From the NCBI GenBank assembly GCA_016787225.1, contig JAEUUY010000006.1, positions 1 to 64,000 on the forward strand: 64,000 bases of DNA, in the 5' to 3' direction. Origin of the DNA: Chitinophagales bacterium (GTDB lineage: Bacteria > Bacteroidota > Bacteroidia > Chitinophagales > JADJOU01). The notes below the pieces were generated by a model that was not told the origin of the DNA, searched no databases, and was given only the letters and a program-made list of their open reading frames with translations. Below, in pieces: positions 53,400 through 63,763 of this stretch. How positions within the stretch are numbered: position 1 is the first letter of the stretch; every line of letters starts with the position of its first letter. A program made the translations under genes and the position numbers.

Positions 53400-56300
53400 T
53401 TACCTCACCAATATAAAACTTCCTTTTTTAATTACCTTTCTACTATTGAGATAAGTAACTTCTGCTATATAGCTATACTCGCCTGTTGGTGCTAATTCTC
53501 CTTTAAAATATCCGTCCCAACCTTTTGTATTTCCTTGTTCCGTTTCATACATTTTTTCGCTCCATCGATTAAATATGGTTAAGCGTGCGGAAACTACTTT
53601 ATTCGAATATAGTTTAAATGTAGCATTCTCAGGATTAGCGCTTAGCGGAGAAAATGCAGTAGGAATATATAATTCATTATCATCTAATACTTTTATATAA
53701 ACAGTATCGCGTAAAGTGCATTTACTGAGATATTTTATGGTCAGTACATAATGATTGTCCACATAAGTAGTGGCTATTGGTTGTTCACAATCTGAACAAC
53801 TCAATCCATTTCCATCACTCCACATTATCTCATTTATCCATGAGTTATTTCCCTCTAAAACATTAAATCCTAGAGAGACTGATTCTCCCAAGTTTATGGT
53901 GCTAGATGATGGTGTAGCTTCGATACGCAGAATAGGAGCGGGTGCAATAGCCGTATCCTTATATGTTTCACAGTTTTCCTTATCTCGAATAAGTATATAA
54001 TAATTACCTGCATTGAGTCTCGTCCACTTATTTTTATATGAGAAAAACTTGCCACTATCCATACTATATTGATACGGAGCAACGCCTCCTTCTGCATTGA
54101 CGGTTATCTCGCCTTCGATTATTTCTTTACATATGAGGTCTTTTGTGATGATTGACCCTCTATTGCGCTCTCTAGCTGGATCTATCAAAGAATCAGTATG
54201 ACCAGCGCTACAACCATTCGAGTCAATGAGATTTAACGTATAGACCCCTCGCTTAAGATTCGTAAGATCTTTAGTATTAGCCTTATTGGACCAGTTATAT
54301 TGATATGGTTTGGTTCCATTCACTACATTGACGGAAAGAGAGCCTTTTGCTGTGCCATAGCAAGGATTTTGTATTTTAGAACTTGTTGTAATAAGTATCG
54401 GGGCAGGCTGTGTCAGAGTTACTTTTAAGGTATCTTTACACCCTATTAAATCTTCGACCGCTACTGTCTGAGTTCCTGCATATAAGTTAATGGCTCTATC
54501 GCCATAAGCTCCTGATGGGAACCAGCGATAGGTGTAAGGAAATGTACCTCCTGTTGTTTTAACCAAGATTTCTCCAGTTGGCTGATTATGGCATATAAGA
54601 TTGATGGAATCAAGCACCCTGGTAATCATCTTATTTGGCTGGGTAAGGGTGAATGAATCTTTATATTCACAACCTTTATTGTCCGTGATAGTAAAATAAT
54701 GTTTGCCAGCGCTGAGACCAATAGCTACAGAATCTTGTCTAGTAGTATACACCTTATAACTATAAGGAAACTGGCCACCTGAAGGGAAAAATTTGACACG
54801 ACCTGAAAAATCTTGAAAGCAAATAAGGTTGAAGGTATCATAGGTAGCTGTTACTAAATTAGGCTCTTCGGTCACAGTAATTTTTGCAGAATCCCTGCAA
54901 TTCAAGCTATCTGTAACGGTAAGTCTATAGATTCCTGGAAACAAACCAGCAATATTTGGACTAGTTGCGCCCGTATTCCATAGGTATTGATAGGATCCAG
55001 TTCCTTCCGTCACAGTAGATGTGATACTTCCATTTGCCTTAAGACAAAAAGATTGAATAGAATCCAATTTGATTTTTGGAAGCTTTGTTGTAGGTACAAC
55101 AAAATTTCGTATGATTTCACATTGTCTATCATCTGTTACGGTAAGTGTATATGTGCCAGGTCCAATATTCACTATATGATTACCAACGAATCCAGTGCTC
55201 CATGTATATACAGGGTTTATAGCTCTTACCGACATTAGGGTATATATGCCACCATTTGACAATCCACATGTAGAGCGATCGACTCTTATTGAATCAAATC
55301 CTGGCGAAGCACCAGATATTAAATTTTCCATAAGAGTATCCTTGCAGCCTATACTATCTGTTACGACAAGTGTATAAGTATTATCCGCTACATTATTTAA
55401 GAAGGTGGTCGTATCACCGGTATTCCATAAGTATCTTAATGGTTTGGTGCCAAATATTGTAGTTGTCATTATAGATCCATTCGGTTTGCCACAAACAGGC
55501 AACACAACAGTCTGTGGATATAGTTCTGGTTTCTTCCAATCATCAATCGTTATATTCGATGTAATGGTACAATTTCCATTATCGCTTAGTGTAAGGGTAT
55601 AAGCGCCAGCCAAGATATTCGAAAGGTTGGCTGTGCTTGCACCGTTGCTCCAGGCGTAGAATTTTGTGGAAGCTCCACCTCCTACATTTGTGGCAATACT
55701 TCCATTGGCTTCGCCACATTTTGATTTCTCGCCTGTGAGACTAACTGTGAGCATAGGTATTCGAGAGACATATATAATGGTAGAATCCTTACAACTATTT
55801 ACATCAGTTACTACTACTTTATATGTACCTGAATCTATATTCACTAAACTAGAGGAAGCGGGAGTTCCGTTCCAAGTATAACTAAAGGGCGATGTACCTG
55901 TTCCTAAATTGATATTGGCGTTGAGTTGTCCATTGTTGATGTTACAGCTGGCATCCTGTTTAGTCACATTGAGGACAGGCGACGTGGCCATGACTAAAGT
56001 TTGTGACTTGCTAAATGAACATAGATTGTCGGTCACTGTCACAGTATATGTGTTAGCACCAAGATTTATAATACTATCTATGGTAGCTGTGGTACTCCAG
56101 TTATAATTCACAGTGCCTATCGTATTGTTCGGCACAGCTTTTATTTTACCGTTATTAAGATTACATTTTGGATGTTGGAAAATTAAATTGATAGAATCTA
56201 CTCCAATACTATTTAGGAAAGTAGTCGAAGAAGCACTACAACCTGTAGCATCGGTCACGGTCACACTATAGTTGTTCGGAACTATACCACTAATGGTAGG

Positions 56301-59300
56301 GGTATTGCCGCCATTGCTCCAATTATAGGTTATAGTTCCGCTCGCATTAGTTACCACTGCTTGCAGGCTTCCATTGCCAGCTCTACAGGTAGATGGAGTT
56401 TTATTAAAATTGATAGTTGGCAAACCTTGTTGTATCAGCGTCACAGAGTCTATCCAAATGCAACCTCGCGTATCGGTTACTGTGTATTTATATTTTCCAG
56501 GACTTAGGTTGGCTATAGAATCTGTATTAGGTGCTGCGGGACTCCAAAAATAAGATTTCGCACCAGTGCCACCTGTTGCTCTTATTTTGATATAACCATT
56601 ATTGAGATTACAACTTGGATTTTTACTGGTCTTGGTAGCCGTCAATGGGAATACCGTATCGAGAGTAGCAGAATCCTGCTTGATACATCCTCTTGAATCA
56701 ATCACTCTATATACAAATTTGCCCCCATTGATATTAGACAAGGTATTTGTACCAGCGACATTATTCCAGAAATGACTTAAAGGAGTTCGGGAGCTGATAA
56801 CATTGGCAAATATAGAACCATTATTGAGTCCGCAACTCGCAGTATTAACGATGAGCGAAACAATAGGCCCAGCAGTATCTCCTACATTGACAAGGGATGT
56901 GACCAAACAACCCAAACTGTCCGTAATAGATAGGGTATATGTTCCCGCTCCTACATTTATTGCATTGGCATTCGTACCTAATCCACCACTCCATGAGTAG
57001 GTATAAGGAAGTCTCCCATCAATAACATTTGTAGAAATGCTTCCTATTTTATAGGTGCAATTGTCATTCACTACAATATGACTTGCACTATGCTTTTTCA
57101 CACGTGACAGATGCACGGTGTCTCTTATTTCACAGTTATTAGAATCCGAAATATAAAAGACGTGCTTACCTGTATCCAAGCCTGAAGCAGTCATAGAAGA
57201 AATAATAGTATTCCAGTGGAATATATAAGGAGGCTTACCTGTAACAACAGATGCAGTGAGAATACCGTTATTCAAATCACAGTTTGCAGGTTTTTTACTT
57301 ATAGAAATCGCCAAAGGTGGCTGCGCTGCAATGTTGACGGAGTCTTTATCTGTACAACCTGTACTATCGGTAATTGTCAGGATATATTTGTTAGCAGCCA
57401 AGCCATTTAAGTCTTTAGTGGTGGGGCCATGGCTCCAAGAAAAACTAAATGGTGATTGCCCAAAACTAATATTTGTGACGATTCTTCCATTACTAGGTCC
57501 ACAAAATGAATTCGTAGGGATTAGATTGATATCTGGACTTTGAATAAATAAAACCTTTGCGGTATCAATCGTTACACAGGCTCTATTATCCGAAACAGTC
57601 AATAAATAATTGCCACTAAACAAGGAGCTTAATGAATCTAATGTTGTGAAATTGTACCAGGTATAACTATAAGGAGGACTTCCCCCTGTTACAACAGCTT
57701 TGGCTTTTCCATTGCCATTATTACAGTGAGAATTTTTAATTTGAAATTGAATTTTAGGAGCTGTACTATCGATAATAGCAATAGTATCAAAGAGGATACA
57801 ACCCTTGGTATCACTGATTCGCACCACATAGACTCCGGAATCAACATTATTAATAAACCCTGTATCAGTTGCTTGTTCATTCGGAGCAAAAGCCCCAGAC
57901 ATTTTCTTCCAACTATAGAAATAATCTCCATAGATACTATTTGCTACCGTTATTATTTGTCCATCGAATCGACCACAATTAGATCTAGTCCAGCTTATAG
58001 ATTTGGTAGGTGCAGTGGTATATGCTAAGGTGTCCCGAAGTACATAGACGCAACCAGCTGTATCAGTCATAGTAACCGAGTATATGCCAGGTGCTAGGCT
58101 ATCTATCGATGCTGTAGTTTTACTATTGCTCCAAATATAGGATTGGGCTACTATAGGCGGAGAGAAACTTAAAGAAATAGTACCCAAATTATTCCCACAC
58201 GGTGGGTCACTACTTACAATTATTGGTGGAACAATAGGGTTGGTATCTATAAAAGGAAAGGCGAATGCCTGACACTTATGGGAGTCGATTACTTGAATTG
58301 AAAAAGTTAATGGTCCTTTGAGACCTATTTTCTTATAGGTAGAATCGATTATACCATTCCATCGAATGGTAATAGGATTTATAACACTATCAATTTTTAT
58401 ATGTATTTCTCCATTACTGCCTCCGCATTTCTCTAAGACAATAGAATCTGTAATAGTAGGGTAATGGGTATATAGCATAGTGGTAGTGGTGTCATACTTA
58501 CATCCATTTGAGTCTGTAGTTAACACCCGATAGGTGCCGATAGTGACACTATCTAGCAATGCAAAAGTATCTCTAGGCAAACGCTGCCACACATGTTTGT
58601 ATGGAGCTTTACCACCAAAAGGCATAGCTAAAATCGTCCCGCTAGCGGTATCACAGCGCGTTTTCACTATGACAAAAGTATCTCGCAGCATAGTGCTATC
58701 GCGCATAGTAATTGAATCTCGTACTATACATCCGAGGCTATCTGTTATAAGCAACTCATACCTGCCAAATTTAAGGCTATCTGCCATCACGCCTGTATCT
58801 CCATTCGACCATTGAATAGTATATGGAGGGGTTCCATTGGTAATATTTATTGTAATTTTTCCTGTGGAATCATTGCATTTGGAACGTTGAATAGATGTTT
58901 GATAGGTAATAGCTCCTTTTGTAGTCAAATCCCAAGTATCCCGTACTATACATCCATTGCTATCTGTTATGGCAACGCTAATAGTATCACTTGGTAGACC
59001 AACAACAAAATTTCCACTAGCATTTGGATCATGACTCCATGAAAAAGAATAAGGTGAAGACCCAACTAAATTGTAAATATGTATAAGTCCATTATTGAAG
59101 CCGCAGCGGGCTTTTCGAAAGCTATCTTGATAAGTAGGTGGTGGCCTTCGTATGATAGAGTCTGTTTTAGTAGCACTACAATTATTAAAATCTGTGACTG
59201 TCAAAGTATAGGATCCTACTGCCTTAGCCGTGATGTTAGGAGTGGTCTCTCCTGAGCTCCAAGTATAACTAAATGCAGGAGTACCTCCAGAAATACTTGA

Positions 59301-62300
59301 AGATATACTTCCAGTGGTATTGTTGCATAAGGCTTGATTTATCGAAAAGTTTATACTTGGATTGGACGAAGCTAAAATGGTAAATGTTTTTGACTTTTGA
59401 CAACCATTACCATCCTGCACTAATACAGAATAATTGCCTGGTGATAGTCCAGTTCGGGTAGCCGTAGTATTTCCATCAGACCATACTATAGAAATAGGAG
59501 ATTGTCCAACTATATTTTTGATAAATAGTTGTCCATTATTTGTATTGCATGTTGTTTGAACAATACTATCAGTAAAATTAGTGAATGGCGGCTGATGTAT
59601 GGTATCTGCCTTGGTTCTTTGACAGCCAAATGAATCTGTAATCGTCACTGAATATATCCCAGGAGCCAAGCCGGAAATGAAGTTAGAAGTTTGTCCATTG
59701 CTCCAATTGTACACTATGGGAGGCTTAGCGCCACTAACATTGGTACTAATACTGCCATTGTTTAATCCACAAGTTGCATTCGTTTTGGTCGTAGAAAGTG
59801 ATGGAGCAGACCCCATTGTGACTACTGCTGCTCCTGATGCAGTGCAACCGTTGCCATCGGTAGCAGTTACGCTATAACTTCCTGCACCTAGATTGATTCT
59901 ATTTTGAGTAGTGACCGCATCATTCCACACATAAGTATAGGTAGGGGTACCTGTCAATATATTTACTGAAATAGACCCATTATTATTCCCACAAGTAGCA
60001 TTCGTTCTGCTTATTGATATATTAAGTGCAGGACTGGAATTAACTATGACAGAATCGAAGGCTGTACAGCCTTTAGAGTCTTGAATGGTAAATTTATATT
60101 TGCCGCCCGATAGACTATTGATGGTATGATTGGAGGCTGAAATCGGTGAAGTAGTAACTCCATTGCTCCATGAATAAATGAAAGGAGAAGTACCGCCGCT
60201 TGTTACTATGGCAGTCGCTGTTCCATTGCTAGCGCCGCATAAGGCATTTGTGCCAGATTTATTCTGAGTAATCGCTGGAAATGATAATAATTGTACACTG
60301 TCTATTTTAGTGCAACCATTTACATCTGAAAACGTCAATTTATACCAACCACCAGTTAAGCCTAATATCGTAGGAGTGCTTCCCCCTTGATTCCATGTAT
60401 AGGTAAATGGAGATGCTCCACTCGTAGCATTAGCCGTTATTGAGCCGTTGGAATTGCCACATGTTTGATCTGTTTTGATAAAACTAAAATTTGCAGGAGA
60501 ACTTCCTAAAATGGCGATAGGATAATTAACCGAGCAACCTACATTGTCAACTATCGTTAGTACATAGTTGCCCGCTGGTCTATTGTTTATAAATGTGTCG
60601 GTGGAGATTATACTCGCTCCTAGTCTCCATTGCTGAGCCAATGGAGCAACTCCCGATTTAGTAATGATACGGGCACTACCATTGACAAGACCACAAGAAG
60701 TATTAGTTATAGTAAATGTAGCACTAGGAGGATTGCTGCCAGCTGTTATGGTCAACGTAGTATCAAATCTACAATTGGATCCGTTTCTAATTGCTACATT
60801 ATATACACCAGCTGCCAGTCCATTAAAAATGTTGGAGGAGCCGAAGCTTGTCCCTCCATTGATTGAGTAGGTGTATGGTGGATTATTGGGGGCGCTGGTT
60901 TTGGTAAAAAGTCGTATAGAACCATTGCTGGTACCACAGGTAGTATTGGTCGTGCGCATAGAATCTATCTCTCCACGAATGGTAGAAATATTTACTGTCG
61001 TATTAGCGCTATCCCTGCACCCAAAGGGAGAAGCTACAACCAGTTTATAAGCTTGAGTTGCTGTAGGCTTGGCAAAGGGATCAAGTATATTGGAAGCAGA
61101 AAGTCCAAGATTAGGAGTCCAAGTATAAGAATAAGCTCCCACAGGACTTATGCTAGCATTAAGACGTACCGAGTCATTTATGCAAATAGAATAACTAGAA
61201 GGCAAACTAATTACAGGCTTAGGGTTTACATTGATAGTAATTAGTGAATCGGCAGTAGGACAACCTACAGAAGAAATTCTTAAAAATACATTTTGGACTG
61301 AGGAAGTATTTGGGGAACTATAGGTATAAATCGTATTGCTACAGTTGGTACACGATAAATTGCTCGCTGGCGTCCACACGGTCTTAAAACTAGTGTCGGT
61401 AGCTGTATGACGAAGGGTAATATTTTGTCCTACACACAGTGATGTATCTCGTTTACCATTATTTATTGTTACACCATTAGCGAAATCTTTAATATAATAT
61501 TGAACTGTATCTGCATAATTTATTGACGGAACAGAAAAAATGATGCGCAGGCTTTCGATATTTTCCTTAATAGCATCAGTCAAAGCGGACACATTGTAAT
61601 TAAATGAATTATTACCAGCTGCGATGGTAAAACTAGAGCTAGCAGAATAATCGGCGGCATTGGCTGTTCCAGAAAAATTGACATTCACCGTAATGGGAGA
61701 ACTAATAGTAGAACGCGAAAAGGATACGACACCTGGATTGCACCCCTCTACAAGGAATAAGGAATCTTTATTTGAACCATTGGTCGCTTTCTTATCTGTA
61801 ATCTCCAATAAAGGAGGAGAGGTAAAACTCGACTTTTTGAAAAATATACCACTATCGAAATTTCCATCCAATATATCTGCAATAGCCAGTTTCATAGTAT
61901 GGGTTAAATTTGGTTGAACTGGTATTCTAGCCCTTAGAACTTTTGTCATACCATCATAAACAATATGATTGTTAATTAAATTAGCTGTATAAAATTGAAT
62001 AAAAGGTGAACCAGCGCCTAACCCTTTGCAGTAGGTATTGAAGTTTGAAACACCAGTCTGCTTGCTAGTATCATTGATACTATTAACGGACACATTAATA
62101 TTGGTGCCGGGTACTTTGGAGTAATTCTTAAAAGTATCGCTAGGTGCCTGCACGAAAATACCAAAAGCATCAAAACTAGATAAACAGACATATTCAGGAT
62201 AATCTTCAGAAGCAAATACATAGTCAATAAATGCCGAATCACCTCGTGGAACAAAATTAAACTGTAAAAAACATAAATCTCGTTGAACGGCTGAGGCACC

Positions 62301-62657
62301 AGCTAGCGTTGCTATTTGGGCATCTGAAGTAGTGATTCCTAGATTATTACTTGCCAATCGAAACCTATTCGCATTAATACCCGTATCCGCAGTGGTGCTT
62401 AAAACACGTCCCGTGCACAGTACAATTCCACTATCTATGGCCAAGCTTAAATTTGGGGTTGGGTTTACATTGACAAAGGTGCCGTTAGCCAAGGTGCTGC
62501 AGTTCAAAGTAAAACCACCTGTCACCTGGATTCCTTTCCCAGCCAAAGTATTAGCCAAAGATGTCGACGTTTGATTATCTACTAAAGAAATAGTTTGACT
62601 AATGCCGATACTCAAGCGACACATCATAAGAAAGCAGATGATTAATCTTATAAACAT
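53400..62657 (-). CDS. Giant SprB-repeat adhesin with T9SS type B C-terminal domain (copy B)
   Basis: A 3085-aa paralogue of copy A with the same order: signal peptide (LIICFLMMCRLSIGISQ), choice-of-anchor-L domain (NVNPTPNLSLAIDSGIVLCTG; YVFASEDYPEYVCLSSFDAF), Calx-beta-like and Ig-like segments, 31 SprB-type repeats in the same order, and a type B C-terminal domain (IPTAFSPLSANPENATFKLY; IFNRWSEKMYETEQGN; GWDGYFKGELAPTGEYSY). Repeats at equal positions in the two copies are more alike (for example ARCG-x2-NGLIH-x-YNL and EKCGGSNGEIHIKIDS-type units) than neighbours within a copy. It is divergent from the threonine dehydrogenase gene and has a -7 box at 62683-62690. Confidence 0.93.
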   Translation of the reverse strand: MFIRLIICFLMMCRLSIGISQTISLVDNQTSTSLANTLAGKGIQVTGGFTLNCSTLANGTFVNVNPTPNLSLAIDSGIVLCTGRVLSTTADTGINANRFRLASNNLGITTSDAQIATLAGASAVQRDLCFLQFNFVPRGDSAFIDYVFASEDYPEYVCLSSFDAFGIFVQAPSDTFKNYSKVPGTNINVSVNSINDTSKQTGVSNFNTYCKGLGAGSPFIQFYTANLINNHIVYDGMTKVLRARIPVQPNLTHTMKLAIADILDGNFDSGIFFKKSSFTSPPLLEITDKKATNGSNKDSLFLVEGCNPGVVSFSRSTISSPITVNVNFSGTANAADYSASSSFTIAAGNNSFNYNVSALTDAIKENIESLRIIFSVPSINYADTVQYYIKDFANGVTINNGKRDTSLCVGQNITLRHTATDTSFKTVWTPASNLSCTNCSNTIYTYSSPNTSSVQNVFLRISSVGCPTADSLITINVNPKPVISLPSSYSICINDSVRLNASISPVGAYSYTWTPNLGLSASNILDPFAKPTATQAYKLVVASPFGCRDSANTTVNISTIRGEIDSMRTTNTTCGTSNGSIRLFTKTSAPNNPPYTYSINGGTSFGSSNIFNGLAAGVYNVAIRNGSNCRFDTTLTITAGSNPPSATFTITNTSCGLVNGSARIITKSGVAPLAQQWRLGASIISTDTFINNRPAGNYVLTIVDNVGCSVNYPIAILGSSPANFSFIKTDQTCGNSNGSITANATSGASPFTYTWNQGGSTPTILGLTGGWYKLTFSDVNGCTKIDSVQLLSFPAITQNKSGTNALCGASNGTATAIVTSGGTSPFIYSWSNGVTTSPISASNHTINSLSGGKYKFTIQDSKGCTAFDSVIVNSSPALNISISRTNATCGNNNGSISVNILTGTPTYTYVWNDAVTTQNRINLGAGSYSVTATDGNGCTASGAAVVTMGSAPSLSTTKTNATCGLNNGSISTNVSGAKPPIVYNWSNGQTSNFISGLAPGIYSVTITDSFGCQRTKADTIHQPPFTNFTDSIVQTTCNTNNGQLFIKNIVGQSPISIVWSDGNTTATRTGLSPGNYSVLVQDGNGCQKSKTFTILASSNPSINFSINQALCNNTTGSISSSISGGTPAFSYTWSSGETTPNITAKAVGSYTLTVTDFNNCSATKTDSIIRRPPPTYQDSFRKARCGFNNGLIHIYNLVGSSPYSFSWSHDPNASGNFVVGLPSDTISVAITDSNGCIVRDTWDLTTKGAITYQTSIQRSKCNDSTGKITINITNGTPPYTIQWSNGDTGVMADSLKFGRYELLITDSLGCIVRDSITMRDSTMLRDTFVIVKTRCDTASGTILAMPFGGKAPYKHVWQRLPRDTFALLDSVTIGTYRVLTTDSNGCKYDTTTTMLYTHYPTITDSIVLEKCGGSNGEIHIKIDSVINPITIRWNGIIDSTYKKIGLKGPLTFSIQVIDSHKCQAFAFPFIDTNPIVPPIIVSSDPPCGNNLGTISLSFSPPIVAQSYIWSNSKTTASIDSLAPGIYSVTMTDTAGCVYVLRDTLAYTTAPTKSISWTRSNCGRFDGQIITVANSIYGDYFYSWKKMSGAFAPNEQATDTGFINNVDSGVYVVRISDTKGCILFDTIAIIDSTAPKIQFQIKNSHCNNGNGKAKAVVTGGSPPYSYTWYNFTTLDSLSSLFSGNYLLTVSDNRACVTIDTAKVLFIQSPDINLIPTNSFCGPSNGRIVTNISFGQSPFSFSWSHGPTTKDLNGLAANKYILTITDSTGCTDKDSVNIAAQPPLAISISKKPANCDLNNGILTASVVTGKPPYIFHWNTIISSMTASGLDTGKHVFYISDSNNCEIRDTVHLSRVKKHSASHIVVNDNCTYKIGSISTNVIDGRLPYTYSWSGGLGTNANAINVGAGTYTLSITDSLGCLVTSLVNVGDTAGPIVSLIVNTASCGLNNGSIFANVISSRTPLSHFWNNVAGTNTLSNINGGKFVYRVIDSRGCIKQDSATLDTVFPLTATKTSKNPSCNLNNGYIKIRATGGTGAKSYFWSPAAPNTDSIANLSPGKYKYTVTDTRGCIWIDSVTLIQQGLPTINFNKTPSTCRAGNGSLQAVVTNASGTITYNWSNGGNTPTISGIVPNNYSVTVTDATGCSASSTTFLNSIGVDSINLIFQHPKCNLNNGKIKAVPNNTIGTVNYNWSTTATIDSIINLGANTYTVTVTDNLCSFSKSQTLVMATSPVLNVTKQDASCNINNGQLNANINLGTGTSPFSYTWNGTPASSSLVNIDSGTYKVVVTDVNSCKDSTIIYVSRIPMLTVSLTGEKSKCGEANGSIATNVGGGASTKFYAWSNGASTANLSNILAGAYTLTLSDNGNCTITSNITIDDWKKPELYPQTVVLPVCGKPNGSIMTTTIFGTKPLRYLWNTGDTTTFLNNVADNTYTLVVTDSIGCKDTLMENLISGASPGFDSIRVDRSTCGLSNGGIYTLMSVRAINPVYTWSTGFVGNHIVNIGPGTYTLTVTDDRQCEIIRNFVVPTTKLPKIKLDSIQSFCLKANGSITSTVTEGTGSYQYLWNTGATSPNIAGLFPGIYRLTVTDSLNCRDSAKITVTEEPNLVTATYDTFNLICFQDFSGRVKFFPSGGQFPYSYKVYTTRQDSVAIGLSAGKHYFTITDNKGCEYKDSFTLTQPNKMITRVLDSINLICHNQPTGEILVKTTGGTFPYTYRWFPSGAYGDRAINLYAGTQTVAVEDLIGCKDTLKVTLTQPAPILITTSSKIQNPCYGTAKGSLSVNVVNGTKPYQYNWSNKANTKDLTNLKRGVYTLNLIDSNGCSAGHTDSLIDPARERNRGSIITKDLICKEIIEGEITVNAEGGVAPYQYSMDSGKFFSYKNKWTRLNAGNYYILIRDKENCETYKDTAIAPAPILRIEATPSSSTINLGESVSLGFNVLEGNNSWINEIMWSDGNGLSCSDCEQPIATTYVDNHYVLTIKYLSKCTLRDTVYIKVLDDNELYIPTAFSPLSANPENATFKLYSNKVVSARLTIFNRWSEKMYETEQGNTKGWDGYFKGELAPTGEYSYIAEVTYLNSRKVIKKGSFILVR

Positions 62658-62682
62658 TAGTAAAACTGATATTCAGCTAACA

Positions 62683-62690
62683 CAAAGATA
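62683..62690 (-). promoter_or_regulatory. -7 box for adhesin copy B
   Basis: On the minus strand TATCTTTG matches TAnnTTTG and lies about 26-33 nt before the ATG at 62657. The -33 match is weak. Confidence 0.4.
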
Positions 62691-62779
62691 ATGATAAATT
62701 AATGATAAACCATATTTAATTTTCCATAAAAATCTATGCATTAGCCTCTAGAAAAAATATTCAATCGCCTTAAACAACT

Positions 62780-62787
62780 TATATTTG
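62780..62787 (+). promoter_or_regulatory. -7 box for the threonine dehydrogenase gene
   Basis: TATATTTG matches TAnnTTTG and ends 16 nt before the ATG at 62804, giving a very short leader. Confidence 0.4.
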
Positions 62788-62803
62788 TCGTAAATCAATC
62801 ATA

Positions 62804-63763
62804 ATGGGTCAGCAAAATATTCTCGTCATCGGTGCAGGAGGTCAAATAGGAACCGTATTAGTAGAAAAACTAATTCAAGTTTTTGGGATCACAACCGTCT
62901 TCGCTACTGATTTAAAAGAGAATGCTGAAAAGGGAATATCTGCACTCGATGTGATGGACAAATCCAGCTTAGAGTCGTTTATAGAAAAGAATAAAATTCA
63001 AGAAATCTATCATTTAGCTGCTATCCTATCTGCTCGCGGAGAACAGAACCCTCAATGGGCTTGGGACATCAATATGGGTGGCTTGTTCAATGTATTGGAG
63101 ACTGCAGTAAAATACAAAGTTGAAAAAGTTTTCTACCCCAGTACGATTGCGGTTTTTGGAAAGCATATTCCATTGGAAAATACTCCCAATCATGTCCCTT
63201 TGGTTCCTGCTACTGTATATGGCATCAGTAAGGTAGCTGGTGAATTGTGGGCCGAGTATTATTTTAATAAATATGGTCTAGATGTAAGATCCGTCAGATA
63301 CCCTGGGGTTATTGGTTATCAATCCTTAGCTGGAGGTGGCACTACAGACTATGCAGTAGATATTTTTCATGCAGAAGCTAAAAACGAAGTCTTTCAATGT
63401 TTTTTATCTGAGCACACGAAGCTGCCAATGATATATATGGAAGACTGTATTAATGCAACTATTGATATTATGAGAGCTCCTATAGAAAATATAAAAATTA
63501 GGACGAGTTATAACTTGGCAGGTATGAGTTTTTCTCCTTTAGAAATAGCGACTGAAATTCAAAAAAGAAATCCAAATTTTAGAATCGAATATAACCCTGA
63601 TTTTCGTCAAGCGATAGCTGCCACTTGGCCTCAAAGTATAGATGACTCAAACGCAAGGAAGGATTGGGGTTGGAAACCTAAATATGACTTAAGCAGTATG
63701 GTCGACATTATGATGACTGAGGTTCGAAAATTGTATCCGAGTCTTAGCAGAGATAGCTCATAA
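62804..63763 (+). CDS. NAD-dependent L-threonine 3-dehydrogenase, epimerase-type (SDR)
   Basis: This 319-aa extended short-chain dehydrogenase has the N-terminal NAD motif ILVIGAGGQIGTVL, the YHLAAILSARGEQNPQWAW block, PSTIAVFGKHIP, and the catalytic YGISK (Tyr-x3-Lys). C-terminal features (FRQAIAATWPQSIDDSNARK) fit the bacterial epimerase-like L-threonine dehydrogenases common in Bacteroidota. These oxidise threonine to 2-amino-3-oxobutyrate, which a CoA ligase converts to glycine and acetyl-CoA. The ligase gene is not in the window. Its 3' end overlaps that of aroD by 20 bp. Confidence 0.85.
   Translation: MGQQNILVIGAGGQIGTVLVEKLIQVFGITTVFATDLKENAEKGISALDVMDKSSLESFIEKNKIQEIYHLAAILSARGEQNPQWAWDINMGGLFNVLETAVKYKVEKVFYPSTIAVFGKHIPLENTPNHVPLVPATVYGISKVAGELWAEYYFNKYGLDVRSVRYPGVIGYQSLAGGGTTDYAVDIFHAEAKNEVFQCFLSEHTKLPMIYMEDCINATIDIMRAPIENIKIRTSYNLAGMSFSPLEIATEIQKRNPNFRIEYNPDFRQAIAATWPQSIDDSNARKDWGWKPKYDLSSMVDIMMTEVRKLYPSLSRDSS

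Noticed and set aside
44028-62657. Many short plus-strand reading frames and DNA repeats inside the twin adhesins, including a possible CRISPR array
   Set aside because: The frames are antisense shadows of repetitive coding sequence. The periodicity is about 225 bp with diverged units and no constant repeat or spacer.
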